The translations under genes were made by a program, and so were the position numbers. Positions 49,335 through 60,682 of a stretch of DNA of 64,000 nt are shown piece after piece (position 1 is the stretch's first letter; each line of letters starts with the position of its first letter). The DNA lies in the NCBI GenBank assembly GCA_037576195.1, contig CM075102.1, positions 47,922,745 to 47,986,744 of the forward strand, written 5' to 3'. Source of the DNA: Phytoseiulus persimilis (lineage: Eukaryota; Arthropoda; Arachnida; Mesostigmata; Phytoseiidae). The notes under the pieces were generated by a model. It did not search any database. It was given only the letters and a program-made list of their open reading frames with translations, and had not been told where the DNA came from.

Positions 49335-52300
49335 ATGCGCGGTTGTGGTGTCGTCCTTTACGTTGCCGCGGTGTTCCGTGTGTTGTTGACGACAGCCGGC
49401 GCGGGCAATGAAGAGGAAACAGTCCTTGGAACGATTTTCAATGCGTCCGGTTACAATAGGGAGATTCGTCCGCCGGGCAAAGCTAAGGTAAGCTCTCCGG
49501 TCCCCTCGGAAATGTTTCAGCGGAGAAGACCTGATTGTTCGAGTCGCGCCGCGTTCGTACTTCATTAGGTCCTGTAAGAAGAAAGAGCTCTGGCCGCCGA
49601 GGAAATCGCGGAAAAATGTTCCCCTCGACCCGAATCGCTTAATTAGGGACAATCCTCCAGGTTTTTCCAAATCTCGTGTGCTTGACACAAATCGAAAAAA
49701 TATCTACGGAACTGGCTCCCAGCTAATATAGCTTGGGCTAATATCATGCTCATTGGCATCGAAATATTGATGGTACTGATTTGTTTCGAAGCGGAACGAG
49801 TTGTTCCATCTCGTCGGAGCCGTCCCTGTCTGCCACAGTAGATTCCTGATTAGCTAAGATTTCAATGAGGATTCTCTCCCCAGATAATGGTTCGAGTAAA
49901 TTTGTTCGTGCGCGACGTCTTCTTCCTGGACGAAGTGAAGAGAGAGCTCGGATTACAGGTCAGAGAATGAGGAATCCTGATGAGCAGCAGGCGGGAAAAT
50001 TCGGATATCCTTATGATTTGTCCCCCTCGACTTCGAAGTTTCCGATAACACCTCTGTGCGTAAATACTCGAGCTCGACGTCGCCACGGTTCGTCGGTCTC
50101 TTGCCCAGCCTTTGTATCGCGTCCCAAGTGAATTAGTATAACTTCGTTCAGAAAGCATTGTGAGACCCTGAGTCCGAGACTCGAGGCCTGAGCTGTTTGT
50201 GAGAGAGATAATTCTTTTATTCCACACCAGAGGACTCCGCCAGGCCAGTCATTTTACAAGTTTCGAAGAGCCCACATGTCGCCTCCGGAAGCGTGCCGCT
50301 TTTGAATCGACGGAACGGATCGGTTTCTCCCGAGTCGCATACACCTCAGCCTCAGAATAGACTCAAACTGATTCAACAGGTGACGCTTCGACTCCGGTGG
50401 AAAGACGAGCGCCTCGTTTTCAACGTGTCTTCGAATATAAATCATCTCGTTCTCGGTCCAGTGAGATCTCAGTCGTCGCTCTGGATCCCCGATGTTTTCA
50501 TAATGAACGAGAAGGAGGCCTCGATGCACCGCACGCCGTCAGATAACGTTCTAACAAGAATCTATCCCAACGGGCAGGTAGGCCGGTCGCCGGTTGATTG
50601 AAATTGAGTTTCCGAACTGTGCGAGTGAGCATAACGCTCCTCCCTGTTTCAGATCCAACATAGCACTCGCGTCTCTCTGGCCGTCTCCTGCCCCGTGACC
50701 TCCACGTATTTCCCCTTCGGTTCAGTGCAATGTCCTCTGAAAATAGCGTCTCGCTCCCGCGAAGTCGCCGAGATGAACGTCAGCTGGGACGACGGCGGTT
50801 TGGCATTTCATAAAGGTGGGTCGACCGAATCGCCTCCGTGGCAGACGCAAAGTTTGCGCTAGGCGACTTTCCGGCCGATGCTCGGCGTAACGCGCCATTA
50901 TGGTTCATGCACGAGGCGAATATTGCAATATATTCACCTGCTCTCTTCCGTCACGTGTCACTCTTGAAGGAATCGAGCTTGACGGATATTCGCTAGACAA
51001 CTCCACCATGAAGGCTGAGCAGTGTATTGCTGTAACGAAGTTGGGAAAATACTCCTGTGTAACCTCGATAATCCGCTTCACGAGGATGCCTCGCCGCTGG
51101 CTCCTAACTTTCTACATACCGTGCATCGGACTAATGTCTTGTGCCGCGTTGGCAGCAACTCTCCGGAAGAAGAATGAGAGTGTGGTGAACGCATTCTGTT
51201 TCGTGGCTTGCATCGGAGTAACTCTGCAGGTTGGTTGGTTGACACTTACTACACGCAAGTGAGAACGTATTTCAGGCTCCACTAGAAGGAACTCTTGCGT
51301 GAACGACGATGCGTGATGGCGAATACCCGGATATTTGTACATTTTATACATCAACATGACCCCGAGCACCGAACAACGCCCGGATTCGCTTGAAGCGGTG
51401 GACTGTCCGAACCCATCATGGAATTCTCCCCGAAAATACCCTTCTCCTTTTCGATATGGAAATGAGCTTTCTCGCTTCGCGGAGTTTCTACAGAGGAGCG
51501 GAGCGGACCTCATTGCGAACTATGAATATGATTTCGATTTTGGTCCATATCTCTAGAGCCACACGTCACGAGCTATGCGGACTGATTGAGACTGCGTTGG
51601 GAAAACGTTGTCATGTTATCCGTCCGCTCTCTGCAGAGCACCAGACATGGAAGGATGGCCCGATACAGGAATACTGCTCGCCGCTGACCAAGGCCGGCTA
51701 TGGAGATCCGGTCAGACTGGCGACAAGAGTAAAGTCGAGCTGTCAAAGCTTACCGATCCTTGGTCAGCATTTCTCAGCAATTCTCTCAACTTCTCGAATG
51801 TAATATGGCGCGATTGACCTTTTCGAGATCATTCATTGTCATATAAAGTGAGGCTTAGCTCTCACGGATAATGCACGCGGATCCGGGAACTGTGTCATCT
51901 CTTCCCTGCTCTTGATTGTACACGTGACAGAAGCAGTAACAGGGTTGGAGGCATCGGAATCGGAACAAAATCGGAGTCCGTTACGATCTACGACCGTGAA
52001 CTCTCAGACGTGGGATACGTCGCAGGCATCATTCCGGGTATCGGAATATGTGGTGGGAACCATTTCGCCGGCGATGTGTCCATAGACTCTTCGTAACCCG
52101 TTTCCAAAACATCATCCGACCTAAATGGAGCTCAGGTACTAGAGGCTTCCCGCGTGCAAAGCTCTCCAGTCGCGATGGACGGGATTTGAGAGACTTGACG
52201 GAAGTCAGGCCAGAATCTTGGGTAACGACGTTCTCCATGAGCCATGAATCGTGACAAAAATCCTACTTTGGGTCGAAGATTAACTAGCTTGGCGCATAGC

Positions 52301-53389
52301 ACGCAACCCAGACGGATGCCGTCCGATCAAAGTGAAGCTCTGGCTTGTAAAGTGGTTGCGGGTAGACGCAGCATCGTACTATGTAGTAACTTCAAGCCCG
52401 GCGACGGCTGAGCATGGGCTGACATGCGAGAATCCCCTCTAGTAAACTGAGTAAGCTCTCTTTCAATTGACACTTCTTGGAGATATTCTCCGTCGAAAAT
52501 CGCAGGAATCAACTGCTGACGATGGAACCTCACGCGCAGATTGATCGCGTTTTTAAGCATGCTCTGTTCCCCTCATGGGAGACAGTTGTTTCTGCATTCA
52601 ATTTGCAATCGTCGAACTGGAACTCCCTTCGAGTCAGATCGATCTTCGAGACCATTCAGTGATAGAGACACAGGCGGACGCATCCACCGCTCTCGAAGGT
52701 CGAAAACAGGGTTGAAAGAGTCAGAAATGGATCGATCACGCCGCGAGGAAAAGTTGAAACCTCTCGAACGGAGCTTACGCAAATGTTCCATAATCGGCTC
52801 GGCTGCTATTCGGAGAAGTTGTTTGCATCTAATCATCTCATTAACGTTTCCTCCCTCCTGCTTCCAAGGTCAGAGATGTTCCGTCGTCGAATCATCTGAG
52901 GTCAATCGACCTTTGGATACTGATGATGTATGGCTTCTTCCTGCTCCATACTCTTATCTTCAGCTACCCGAAGTGCAGAAAAGGTGACTTCAGTCTTTTC
53001 AAAGTCTTATCCTACCGGTCTCGCGCTCTACCCAGCTCCAAAAGGCTCATCGCGGGGATTCAATGAGAGTTAAGAGATATGGGCTTCTGGCAGTCCCAAA
53101 CGTGCTGGTCTCGATTTCCGAACTCCTGTTGCAGAACGATTCAGGATAAGAAAGAGCCTCGCTTGGAGCGGATGGAACGTGGTTCATCTGAATGTTGTCT
53201 GTTTCTAATCTGCGCCACTTCCTTGAAGGTTCCCGAGTGAACGACGCGGACTCCGATGCGGGGGCGCCTGGGGAACGATTCTACGAACTCCTTGAAGAAC
53301 ATGTATCGGCGGTTTTTTACGGGAGCACGTTCATGTTCGTCGCATTCTATTTCATCATAGTGACCGTCGTCGCGGGCGCCTCCAAGTGA
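49335..53389 (+). CDS. Cys-loop ligand-gated ion channel subunit, GluCl-like and divergent (374 aa)
   Basis: Cys-loop subunits assemble as pentameric neurotransmitter-gated channels in the plasma membrane. Exons: 49335-49487, 49884-49958, 50380-50577, 50653-50815, 50970-51229, 52869-52983 and 53229-53389; phases agree and the sum is 1,125 nt including TGA. Visible features are a hydrophobic signal peptide (about residues 1-23), NLFVRDVFFLDEV, LRWKDERL, WIPDVFIMNEKE, the 13-residue Cys-loop between the cysteines of CPVTSTYFPFGSVQC, and a second cysteine pair in CIAVTKLGKYSC as in glutamate- and glycine-gated chloride channels. TM1 is LLTFYIPCIGLMSCAALAA, TM3 DLWILMMYGFFLLHTLIF and TM4 FYGSTFMFVAFYFIIVTVV. 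TM2 is abnormal: no PAR motif, no TTxLT sequence, only VVNAFCFVACIGVTLQ. The TM3-TM4 loop is very short. Closest in style to GluCl; orthology uncertain. It may be non-conducting. Confidence 0.88.
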
Positions 53390-53428
53390 GTCGACGAGCC
53401 TGCGAGAGTCGGATCAGTTATTTTCAAT

Positions 53429-53434
53429 AATAAA
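53429..53434 (+). terminator. Poly(A) signal of the Cys-loop gene
   Basis: AATAAA lies 40 nt after the TGA stop. The stop codon overlaps a good donor-like AAGTGAGT; the nearby signal, and the fact that TM4 is normally last, favour the stop reading. Confidence 0.65.
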
Positions 53435-53439
53435 TACCT

Positions 53440-56119
53440 CTCAACGAGGAACTTCAGCCAGTGCAGTATTCCGCCGTGTGCATGTGGGACTCGATCGAAA
53501 TCGAGAGCAAGCTTTGTAGAGGTAAGGAAGCAGTTGAATCCCTGGCCAGGCTCTTCGTTAATTCTGGAAATAATCGGAAGGTCACCGGCGAAGGGGTCGA
53601 GAATGGTTGACCTCTTCGAAGGAAAAAATGCTCGCGGTCGAGGACGGCAGGCAAGGACTCGACCAGATTGACGAGAATATACGGAACGAGAGCAGGGTCG
53701 CCTTTCAAATTAATTCGCTCGTATTACCATACATTACAAGCAGACCGCTAACCAGACAATCTGGACGACGTTCAGGAAGACGTCAGGCAGGAGCGGCTCG
53801 GTAGGAAGCTAAGGAGGACAAGCCCCGAGAGCTCACAGCTCTGGAAGGCGAACGCTTTCAATTAAACTATTTCAAGGGATTTAGTCGAGTGAAAAAAACT
53901 GGATCGAGGTTTTCCAAGTCGAAACCACTGTTGTCTGAGGGTCGCCATCGCTCGCACAGCCATGCGCTCTCGAGCGCACGAAACAATTGCGGCTTGGCTT
54001 GGAAGCACATACAATACTCTTCACGGATTTACTCGCGATCCCGACGAAACTTCTCGTCTTCGCGGGTCCTCGGGGGGCTGCCGGACGGAGAAGAGAATGG
54101 GAGACAGGAAGCACAAACGACCTTACCACCCTATTCAAACTCGAGAGGAAACTGTTTCACAAGTCTCCCTTTCAGATCAAAGATCCCAAGCTGAAGACAA
54201 ACTTCCAAGTGCCCTGAAAGTTTGAAGTTCCGCGCTGAATTCTCGCGTCGTCTCATCATCGACGTCGCCACCGAGGCTTCGCGTTTCGTTCATCCAGGTT
54301 AAACAAAGGCGACGGAGACGAGGATTCTCTCCAGAAGCCGAAAGCTTGTATACTCAACCTGCCTTCTTCTACTGGCCGTGAACAGCACTGAGGTCCGAGC
54401 ACTCAGATCGGATTCCATCTTTCCAGAGACATGAAGATCGAATTGCATGTGGAGACGCCGCTGAAGGAGCAAACCGTTCAAGAGCAAACAGCCGCTCGAA
54501 AGGAGTGCGGCGGAGCTCGAATCGCTTGTTCGCGAAGTTTGTAGAGGATTTATTCTGATGCTGCGCACACGCTCCGTGTGCTGCGCGGAGATCGTCGCTT
54601 TCTTCCGATTCTATCAGAAACAATCTATCAGTGCGAAAGGCGACAGACGGAACAAAGTCGGAGAGCGAACGCTTTTCAAATATAGAGAGGTTCAGCCAGT
54701 GGTGGGAATGAAAATCCACTCGGAGCATCTGCGCGTCGGCTGTAGTGTTGTCATAGTTGCTCGGCTCTCGTTTTCCTGTCTGTTTGCGTGTTTTGAGAGG
54801 CGCGTCTCAATTGTGATGTTCTCTATACTCAGCAACGTTAAGTTCTAACGAGAACGAGCTTCAGAATAACATGAAAGGGGAGCATCCCGTGTCTGGCGCC
54901 ACTGGGCTCAGCCGCTTCCCATTTCCTCTCATTTTCTCTTCAAGCTGCAACAAAAGCCGGTCGCACGCGATCCTGAAAAACACGGCTGTCGCATTCGTAC
55001 GCGAAGTATTGATGATGGCTAAAACAATTCCGCACTCAGTGAAAGAGGCTTCGCACCCGACTTCCCTCCTATCGTCGAAAAGAAAGTTCTTTTGATGCAG
55101 ATTTGATTTTTCGAAGAGTGACACTCGTCCTAGGGAGTGCGCAGACATGATGGAGCCTTATTTACCGTCGTACTCGTTGCTCTGATCCTACGCGCAGAGA
55201 CTTGTGTGATGGAGGAGCATCGCAATCAACGACGACGGGGACATTTAATGGACCCTGTTAGCATTTAGCGATCCCCGACTCCAATCATCGGGCCTCGGCA
55301 AATCCACCTCATTCATTTACCTATTCATTCTCTCTCGCGATGCACGTGCATAGATCCCTCCCAGCACGATAAAGCGCGGAACCCTCTCATGGTGTTGCAA
55401 ATTCATCGCTCGCATTTCCCTCAAGGTGCTTATTACCACTTCCTTCCATCCGTTCTCTGGTGCGCGATGCTCGCGTAACAAACAAACGACGACGACACCT
55501 CGGTTCCCAACGAGCTGGGAACATTCCATCGCAACCCGATGCCAAGAATTCCCGTTCGCGGACAATCCCGGCTATCGTTCCTCAGGGATCCCTTTGTTTC
55601 AGAAAGAGAGATCCGTCGCGAAATTTCCAGGTCGGAGGGTCTCGGCTCAGTTCCCCGCTACCCTCTGCCTCCTCCTCCCCCTTCCCCCAGTTACGCGGCC
55701 TAGAGACAGGCACAACACGACATCGTTGGGAGCAACCAGATTCCACCGGAGAAGTCGGTTTTTTTTTTGGCCTCCACGATGCCCCAAGCTCAAAAATGTT
55801 GGTGCGTCGCTGCAAGCACGATTATTATTATCATTAGGTGGTGGTAAAGTGCTCCGTTCCTCCACCGGGAGTGGGGAGCAGACAGACAGGCGAGGGAGGG
55901 AGGGAGTGGGCGAGCAAAAATGCCACTATCTCATGGGGATACGAAGCATTCCAGCGTGCCTGAATCGTCCACGTCAGGCCGCGTGGGAAGGAAACCGATA
56001 TTTAGTGCGGCCCTCCCACTCAAGCCATCTCCTCCTGTGCAATGCAGTGCAAGAAGCATATTTCCTCCTCCTGAGTGGTGGTATTCTTATCTAATATTCA
56101 TCTCACCTATGCACGAGGC
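53440..56119. other. No recognisable gene
   Basis: Short open frames only. A purine-rich GAGGGAGGGAG run occurs near 55893. A TTATTATTATCATTA-like run lies near 55825. Confidence 0.3.
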
Positions 56120-56540
56120 AGCTGCTTGACAGAGAGATCGCGCGAGGGGGCTGATGAGTTTGTCACGGGCTGTTCGTGCAAAAATCCGGCGGGATGATCT
56201 GACGGCGAACTCGACTGGGAGCGAGCACAGCGAAGACCACTGACTGAGCGGAGTTAGTTGCGCGAAGATCCTCGGAATGGCGCGCGAGGAGGGCCTAGCG
56301 AGGAAGAAGACGCGGCGAGGCCAGACGAGGATGAGTCGAGCGAGGGAGCAGAAATGTCCGCTGGCAGCAGGAACCCGCGGGGCACCGAATAAAAGAAAAC
56401 AACGGCTAGGCCAACGAGGCGCGCACGCAGCAGTGCGAACGCGACGAGAGACTTTCGGTCTCGTAGCCCTTGCTCGTCCCAGCGGGAAGTCTCGCCCGGC
56501 TGCCAGTCGACGAGCTTGCGCAGGAGGCCGTTAAGCGACT
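56120..56540 (+). promoter_or_regulatory. CpG-dense block, possible promoter or first exon
   Basis: This block is richer in CG dinucleotides and GCG/GAG words than its surroundings. It holds an ATG at 56277 with a short basic open frame (85 codons) that resembles no known protein. A compositional block like this could be a promoter or GC-rich leader of a gene whose other exons lie outside the window or were not recognised. No TATA box or known core element stands out. Confidence 0.2.
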
Positions 56541-57355
56541 CATGCGACGGCCCGGATCCGCATGAAAAAAACAGCACTTATATGCATGCATATGAGGAGC
56601 AGCGAAGAGGCGCAGACGACATTCTCATGTTAATACCTCCACCACAAATTCTTATTTCCTCTAATCAAGATCTACAACACGTGCGTGGCCACCAACTGGT
56701 GAATATTTCCATCATGATGAACGGGCTGCGAGCCGGAACCAGAACCGGTCGAGCTGCATTAGAGCGGTGACCGAACGACCCTTCTTCGCCGGAGTTTGTA
56801 TCGATCGCGTTCGATAGCGGTGATCCACGCTCAGTCTGCTTCTGATCGACCCTGTCGGGAAGTGCGAAGTGATGATGTTCGGGAAGAATCCAACTCACTC
56901 CAGATACGAAAGGAATACACGTCGTCCCTCCGTTGAAACGAGGCATTTGTAGCGCCCGGAGTGCAGCTTCACCCGCATTCGTGATGTGGCCTCCACTCTC
57001 ACCCAGGAGGTGATATTCCCTCGATCGGCAATCATTCATCCAGACGGAACTCGCCAACTCCGTGATGGCTGATCGATATCGGAGGCGGCCCTCCGGAACT
57101 GGTGTCCTGCAAACAGCAGTCCTCCCAGACACGGGGGTGCTCGAATCCCTCTCGCGGTTTTTCCATTGAAATCATAATGAATTTTCCATCAACATTTCCA
57201 TCAACTTCCGAATATCGTTCGAACACGTCTCGGATTTTCAGCCAACCCCGGCCTCTACGGTGACCAGAGACTGTCCAGCGGCGAACCTTGAGTCCAGGCT
57301 GCCCTTGGTTCGGTGTTTTAGCTTCCCAAGGGAAACAAGTTTTGTGACATATCTG

Positions 57356-57901
57356 ATGCAATCGGCGATCATGCCAACCGTGTACGAAGCGAGTCGCATG
57401 GATATCCGCCGTGTCCTGACATTATTGCTGCGGCCGTATCGCGAATTGCTAGTCCAGCACTCAGAGCCAACCTCGCGCGAGATAGTTCTATCCCTGAGGA
57501 ACCGTATGGGACTCGAGTTCCCTGCACGATTCCTCGGATCAGCAAAGCACCCTCTAAAACTGAGCCAAGTGGCGTCCGTTGCGCGTTACCTGAACTTTGC
57601 TCTCCGCGAAGACGTAACGTTCCATCAGCGGCGGGACCTGAGTTTTAGGGTAGCCCGTAGGATGCTCGGGATCAAGTCAATATCTGAGCTCCAGTTTCGG
57701 TCAAGATCAACGTTGCCGTCCTGTATGCGGCCATCCTTACGGTTGAAGCTCCCTGGAGTTGTTGTCTGGAGTTCTGCATTTGACAAGCTCGTTGACACCT
57801 TCAAACCGAATCCAGTGAGTGAGGAATTCCCGAATCTCGGAACATTGGGAAGACGCCGGCACCTGTTCCCTGATCCCGATACGAGACCCGGACCAGTTTG
57901 A
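57356..57901 (+). CDS. Unrecognised 181-codon open frame
   Basis: An ATG-started frame encodes a basic, Leu/Arg-rich product (for example RRVLTLLLRPYRELL and VASVARYLNFALRED). I do not recognise the family. A frame of this length is only mildly unusual by chance in 64 kb, no poly(A) signal or splice-linked partner was seen, and there is no signal peptide or membrane segment. Listed as a candidate only. Confidence 0.15.
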   Translation: MQSAIMPTVYEASRMDIRRVLTLLLRPYRELLVQHSEPTSREIVLSLRNRMGLEFPARFLGSAKHPLKLSQVASVARYLNFALREDVTFHQRRDLSFRVARRMLGIKSISELQFRSRSTLPSCMRPSLRLKLPGVVVWSSAFDKLVDTFKPNPVSEEFPNLGTLGRRRHLFPDPDTRPGPV

Positions 57902-59486
57902 GCCTTTCATTCAGAAACCCTCTCGTAGCTGGTGGCAGGAGGCGCACGCTCCCATCTAAAATGAGTCGTTCTCTCAGAGAATAACGCCGAAATTTTCCCG
58001 GAAGATCCCATGCACCACCCCTCGTGCAATGAATGAGTGTTCCCGCGGTGCTGAATGTGGCCGATTGTGAGCTCGAGGCCACAACGACGGACAGACGCAC
58101 GCGAGACATTAGAGTCAATTTTAGGGTGGATTATCCATGTCTCAGGCAGAGGGAAGGTTGCGAGCGACAGAGGTAGCTCATCTCCGACAATCAAGTCTTT
58201 CGAAAACCACGGCTGACAAGGGAACCTCGCGGAACGAACTCTGTGTTCGTAGTGTCCCGTTGTCGTGATTTCGACCCTCCTCGATGTCTTGCAGCTTGCT
58301 TCAACGATTGCACAGCACTCGACGCTTCCGCGTCTCGCGACAGGTACACCTTCGGAACACCGATGCGGAGAAACAGAACCAGCTCACTTTGACACCGGAA
58401 AATGACGCGCGAATCTATCTACCCTCCTCCTCCGCCCCGCCTTGAGGTCGGAATCGACACGTCGTCGACGAGGGCTCCTGATTTCCAATGGCATCAGCAC
58501 CAAGATTTTAAACAACTCTAACGATCGGATTTTGCGATTCCACCAGAAACCTGAGAGCTAATCCAGTCATTTTACTGCGAGAACAGCCTTCCGGCTTTCA
58601 GGAACGCTCAAGTGCCCGGGATCATTATGTACAGTCCGAGAGCACATGATTCAGGATCAGACACTCCGGAGCCCAGATAGCCCTCTTTGTTCGCATGACA
58701 CTACGCAATACATAAGTGGACGATACAGAGATAGCTGTATGCCGCATCAGGGCTTCATGAAGATCTATCGTCCTCGTCACCAGAGCTCTCCCGTCCAATG
58801 GAGCCTCGGTGAGGTTGCGGCTTACGAGTTTTGTGCACCTCCATCCGCATGAGCGCCGCAAGATGGCCAATGACCAAAGATTTCACCAATGACCATCGAG
58901 CTCACTGAACTACCGCTGACGGGGTCGAGGGAGGAAACATCGTCGAAACCACTTGAAACGACCGAGATGAAAGTCAAAGCACACAGACGGTCAAACCCAC
59001 GGCAAACATCGCCCGCGGGAATACATTCCGAATCGATCCAACGACATTTTTCCAGACAGTCAACTGGATATCGCGAATCCTCTGCATGTGACGCGTGTCG
59101 AGGGATGAGCCGTGGAACGCGAACTGAACGGTGTATGATCACCTGAACATACCCACCTGGTGAACCGGCCGACCCAGGACATCGAAGTCAGACAGCGCGC
59201 AGGAGACATGGCGGAGCGGATGTGGTGACAGCCGCAGAAGAGACCGGAGAAAATGGTCGCGAGGGCGACGGAGCTGTTCCATCGGCAGGCTCCGGGTTGC
59301 ACCGATCACCGCCAAGCAGGGATAGCCAAGCCGGGCCGTTGTAGCTCTCCAGCGAGTCGAATCAGGTATACCGTTAAGGCGTCTCTCCGAACTGTCAACA
59401 GTTCAACATTGTCTCATGGAGCCATCCCAAGTCATGTCGATCATCTCAAACACCGTTTATTACTGGTGGTATCAAAACTGGATCGC
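57902..59486. other. No gene seen
   Basis: Only short open frames occur on both strands; no repeat or conserved motif was identified. Confidence 0.3.
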
Positions 59487-60682
59487 TTAAGGGGGTACCT
59501 TACTCGAAAAATCGATATTTTCGTCAACCCCACCGATTTTTGTTCTGTGCATATTTCGGTAGGGAGGACCTTTGAGAATCCACACGCGGAAATTTGGAAT
59601 CGAGCGAGCAGCGCATGGACGCATTTTTAAAGATGGCGCTATGGTCACTTCCGAACTCCAGGCTTCTAAACGCTGTAAATTCCTGAGGCTTGCATCGGAC
59701 TCCGAACGAGTACGAATTCAGCGACTCGGAAGCGTGCCACAGTCCACTCTGGAAGAAATGTGGCTCACCACGACCAAATCAAAACCTCGGGAGACGGAAA
59801 TCTTTCCTAGTTTAAGAGCCTTTCACCTTCAAGTCACTATTTACATTTGGCCACGGCCGAGCCAACCCTTCGGAGCGCGAGAGTATCCTGTTCTCGTGGC
59901 CCTGTTGGTGGCTTGCAGTGAGTTGGTTTTCCAGCCTTGGAAAACTGGCTGCTCGCGTGGAGGCCGCCAAACTGACATGAACCAAGTTCAGTCATCTCGT
60001 AATGATGATTGTCGCGTTCAAAGGAAAAACTTCGTCTTCTTCGAAAGTTCCGATACCGACAATAATTTTTTGGTCTCTTGGATTACAAGTCTATTGCAAC
60101 TCATTTGATCGATATCAATGCTCCCGTTCGGAAGTTTCAGGGTTCAAAAACTTTGAATGCTTTTTTCTCAGTCCGTGGAAATTGTATTCCGGCTTATCTC
60201 CAGAACCGGTTCCTGGGAAAAGTACGCGACTGATTGCCACCAGTTTTTCATGATAGTAAGAGCATGGTTGGGGGTTGATGCGTAAGTATCGGACTTCGGA
60301 TTAATTCGTTCAGGTTATTAGATCGCCGGCCTCGAAATCGGGCCTCTTAGGATGAACCGTGATTTTTTCCGCGATTCGGAATCTCAAGTCCGTGAAAAAT
60401 TCCTGGAAAATTATATCCAAATTCCAGATACATACGCACTCGCCCCCACCCCTCCTTTGCACAATCCCACCTGTCCCGCGGAACTCGCACGCGTGGTTTT
60501 CTCTGGAACCGGTTTCGCCCGAACCCATGATTTTTCGCCATTGATTCGAAGACAACGAAGTTTGCGGGTTTTCTTTTCTTCCCTGTGGGGATAATCGCGG
60601 GTGCCCTTGCTGATGGCCATAGTCCCACCCCTCTAAGTGCAGAACCTGTGAATTCTGCGATTTGTGTAAGGTACCCCCTTAA
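59487..60682. mobile_element. TTAA-flanked DNA transposon with terminal inverted repeats (about 1.19 kb)
   Basis: The left end reads TTAA then GGGGGTACCTTAC (59487-59503); the right end is its exact inverse, GTAAGGTACCCCC then TTAA (60666-60682). The inverted repeat continues imperfectly for about ten more bases toward an AAATCG word. TTAA at both borders is the target-site duplication expected of piggyBac- or Kolobok-type elements. The interior has no transposase that I recognise; an open frame of about 178 codons (59572-60108) is unconserved. It is best read as a non-autonomous element. Confidence 0.75.
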
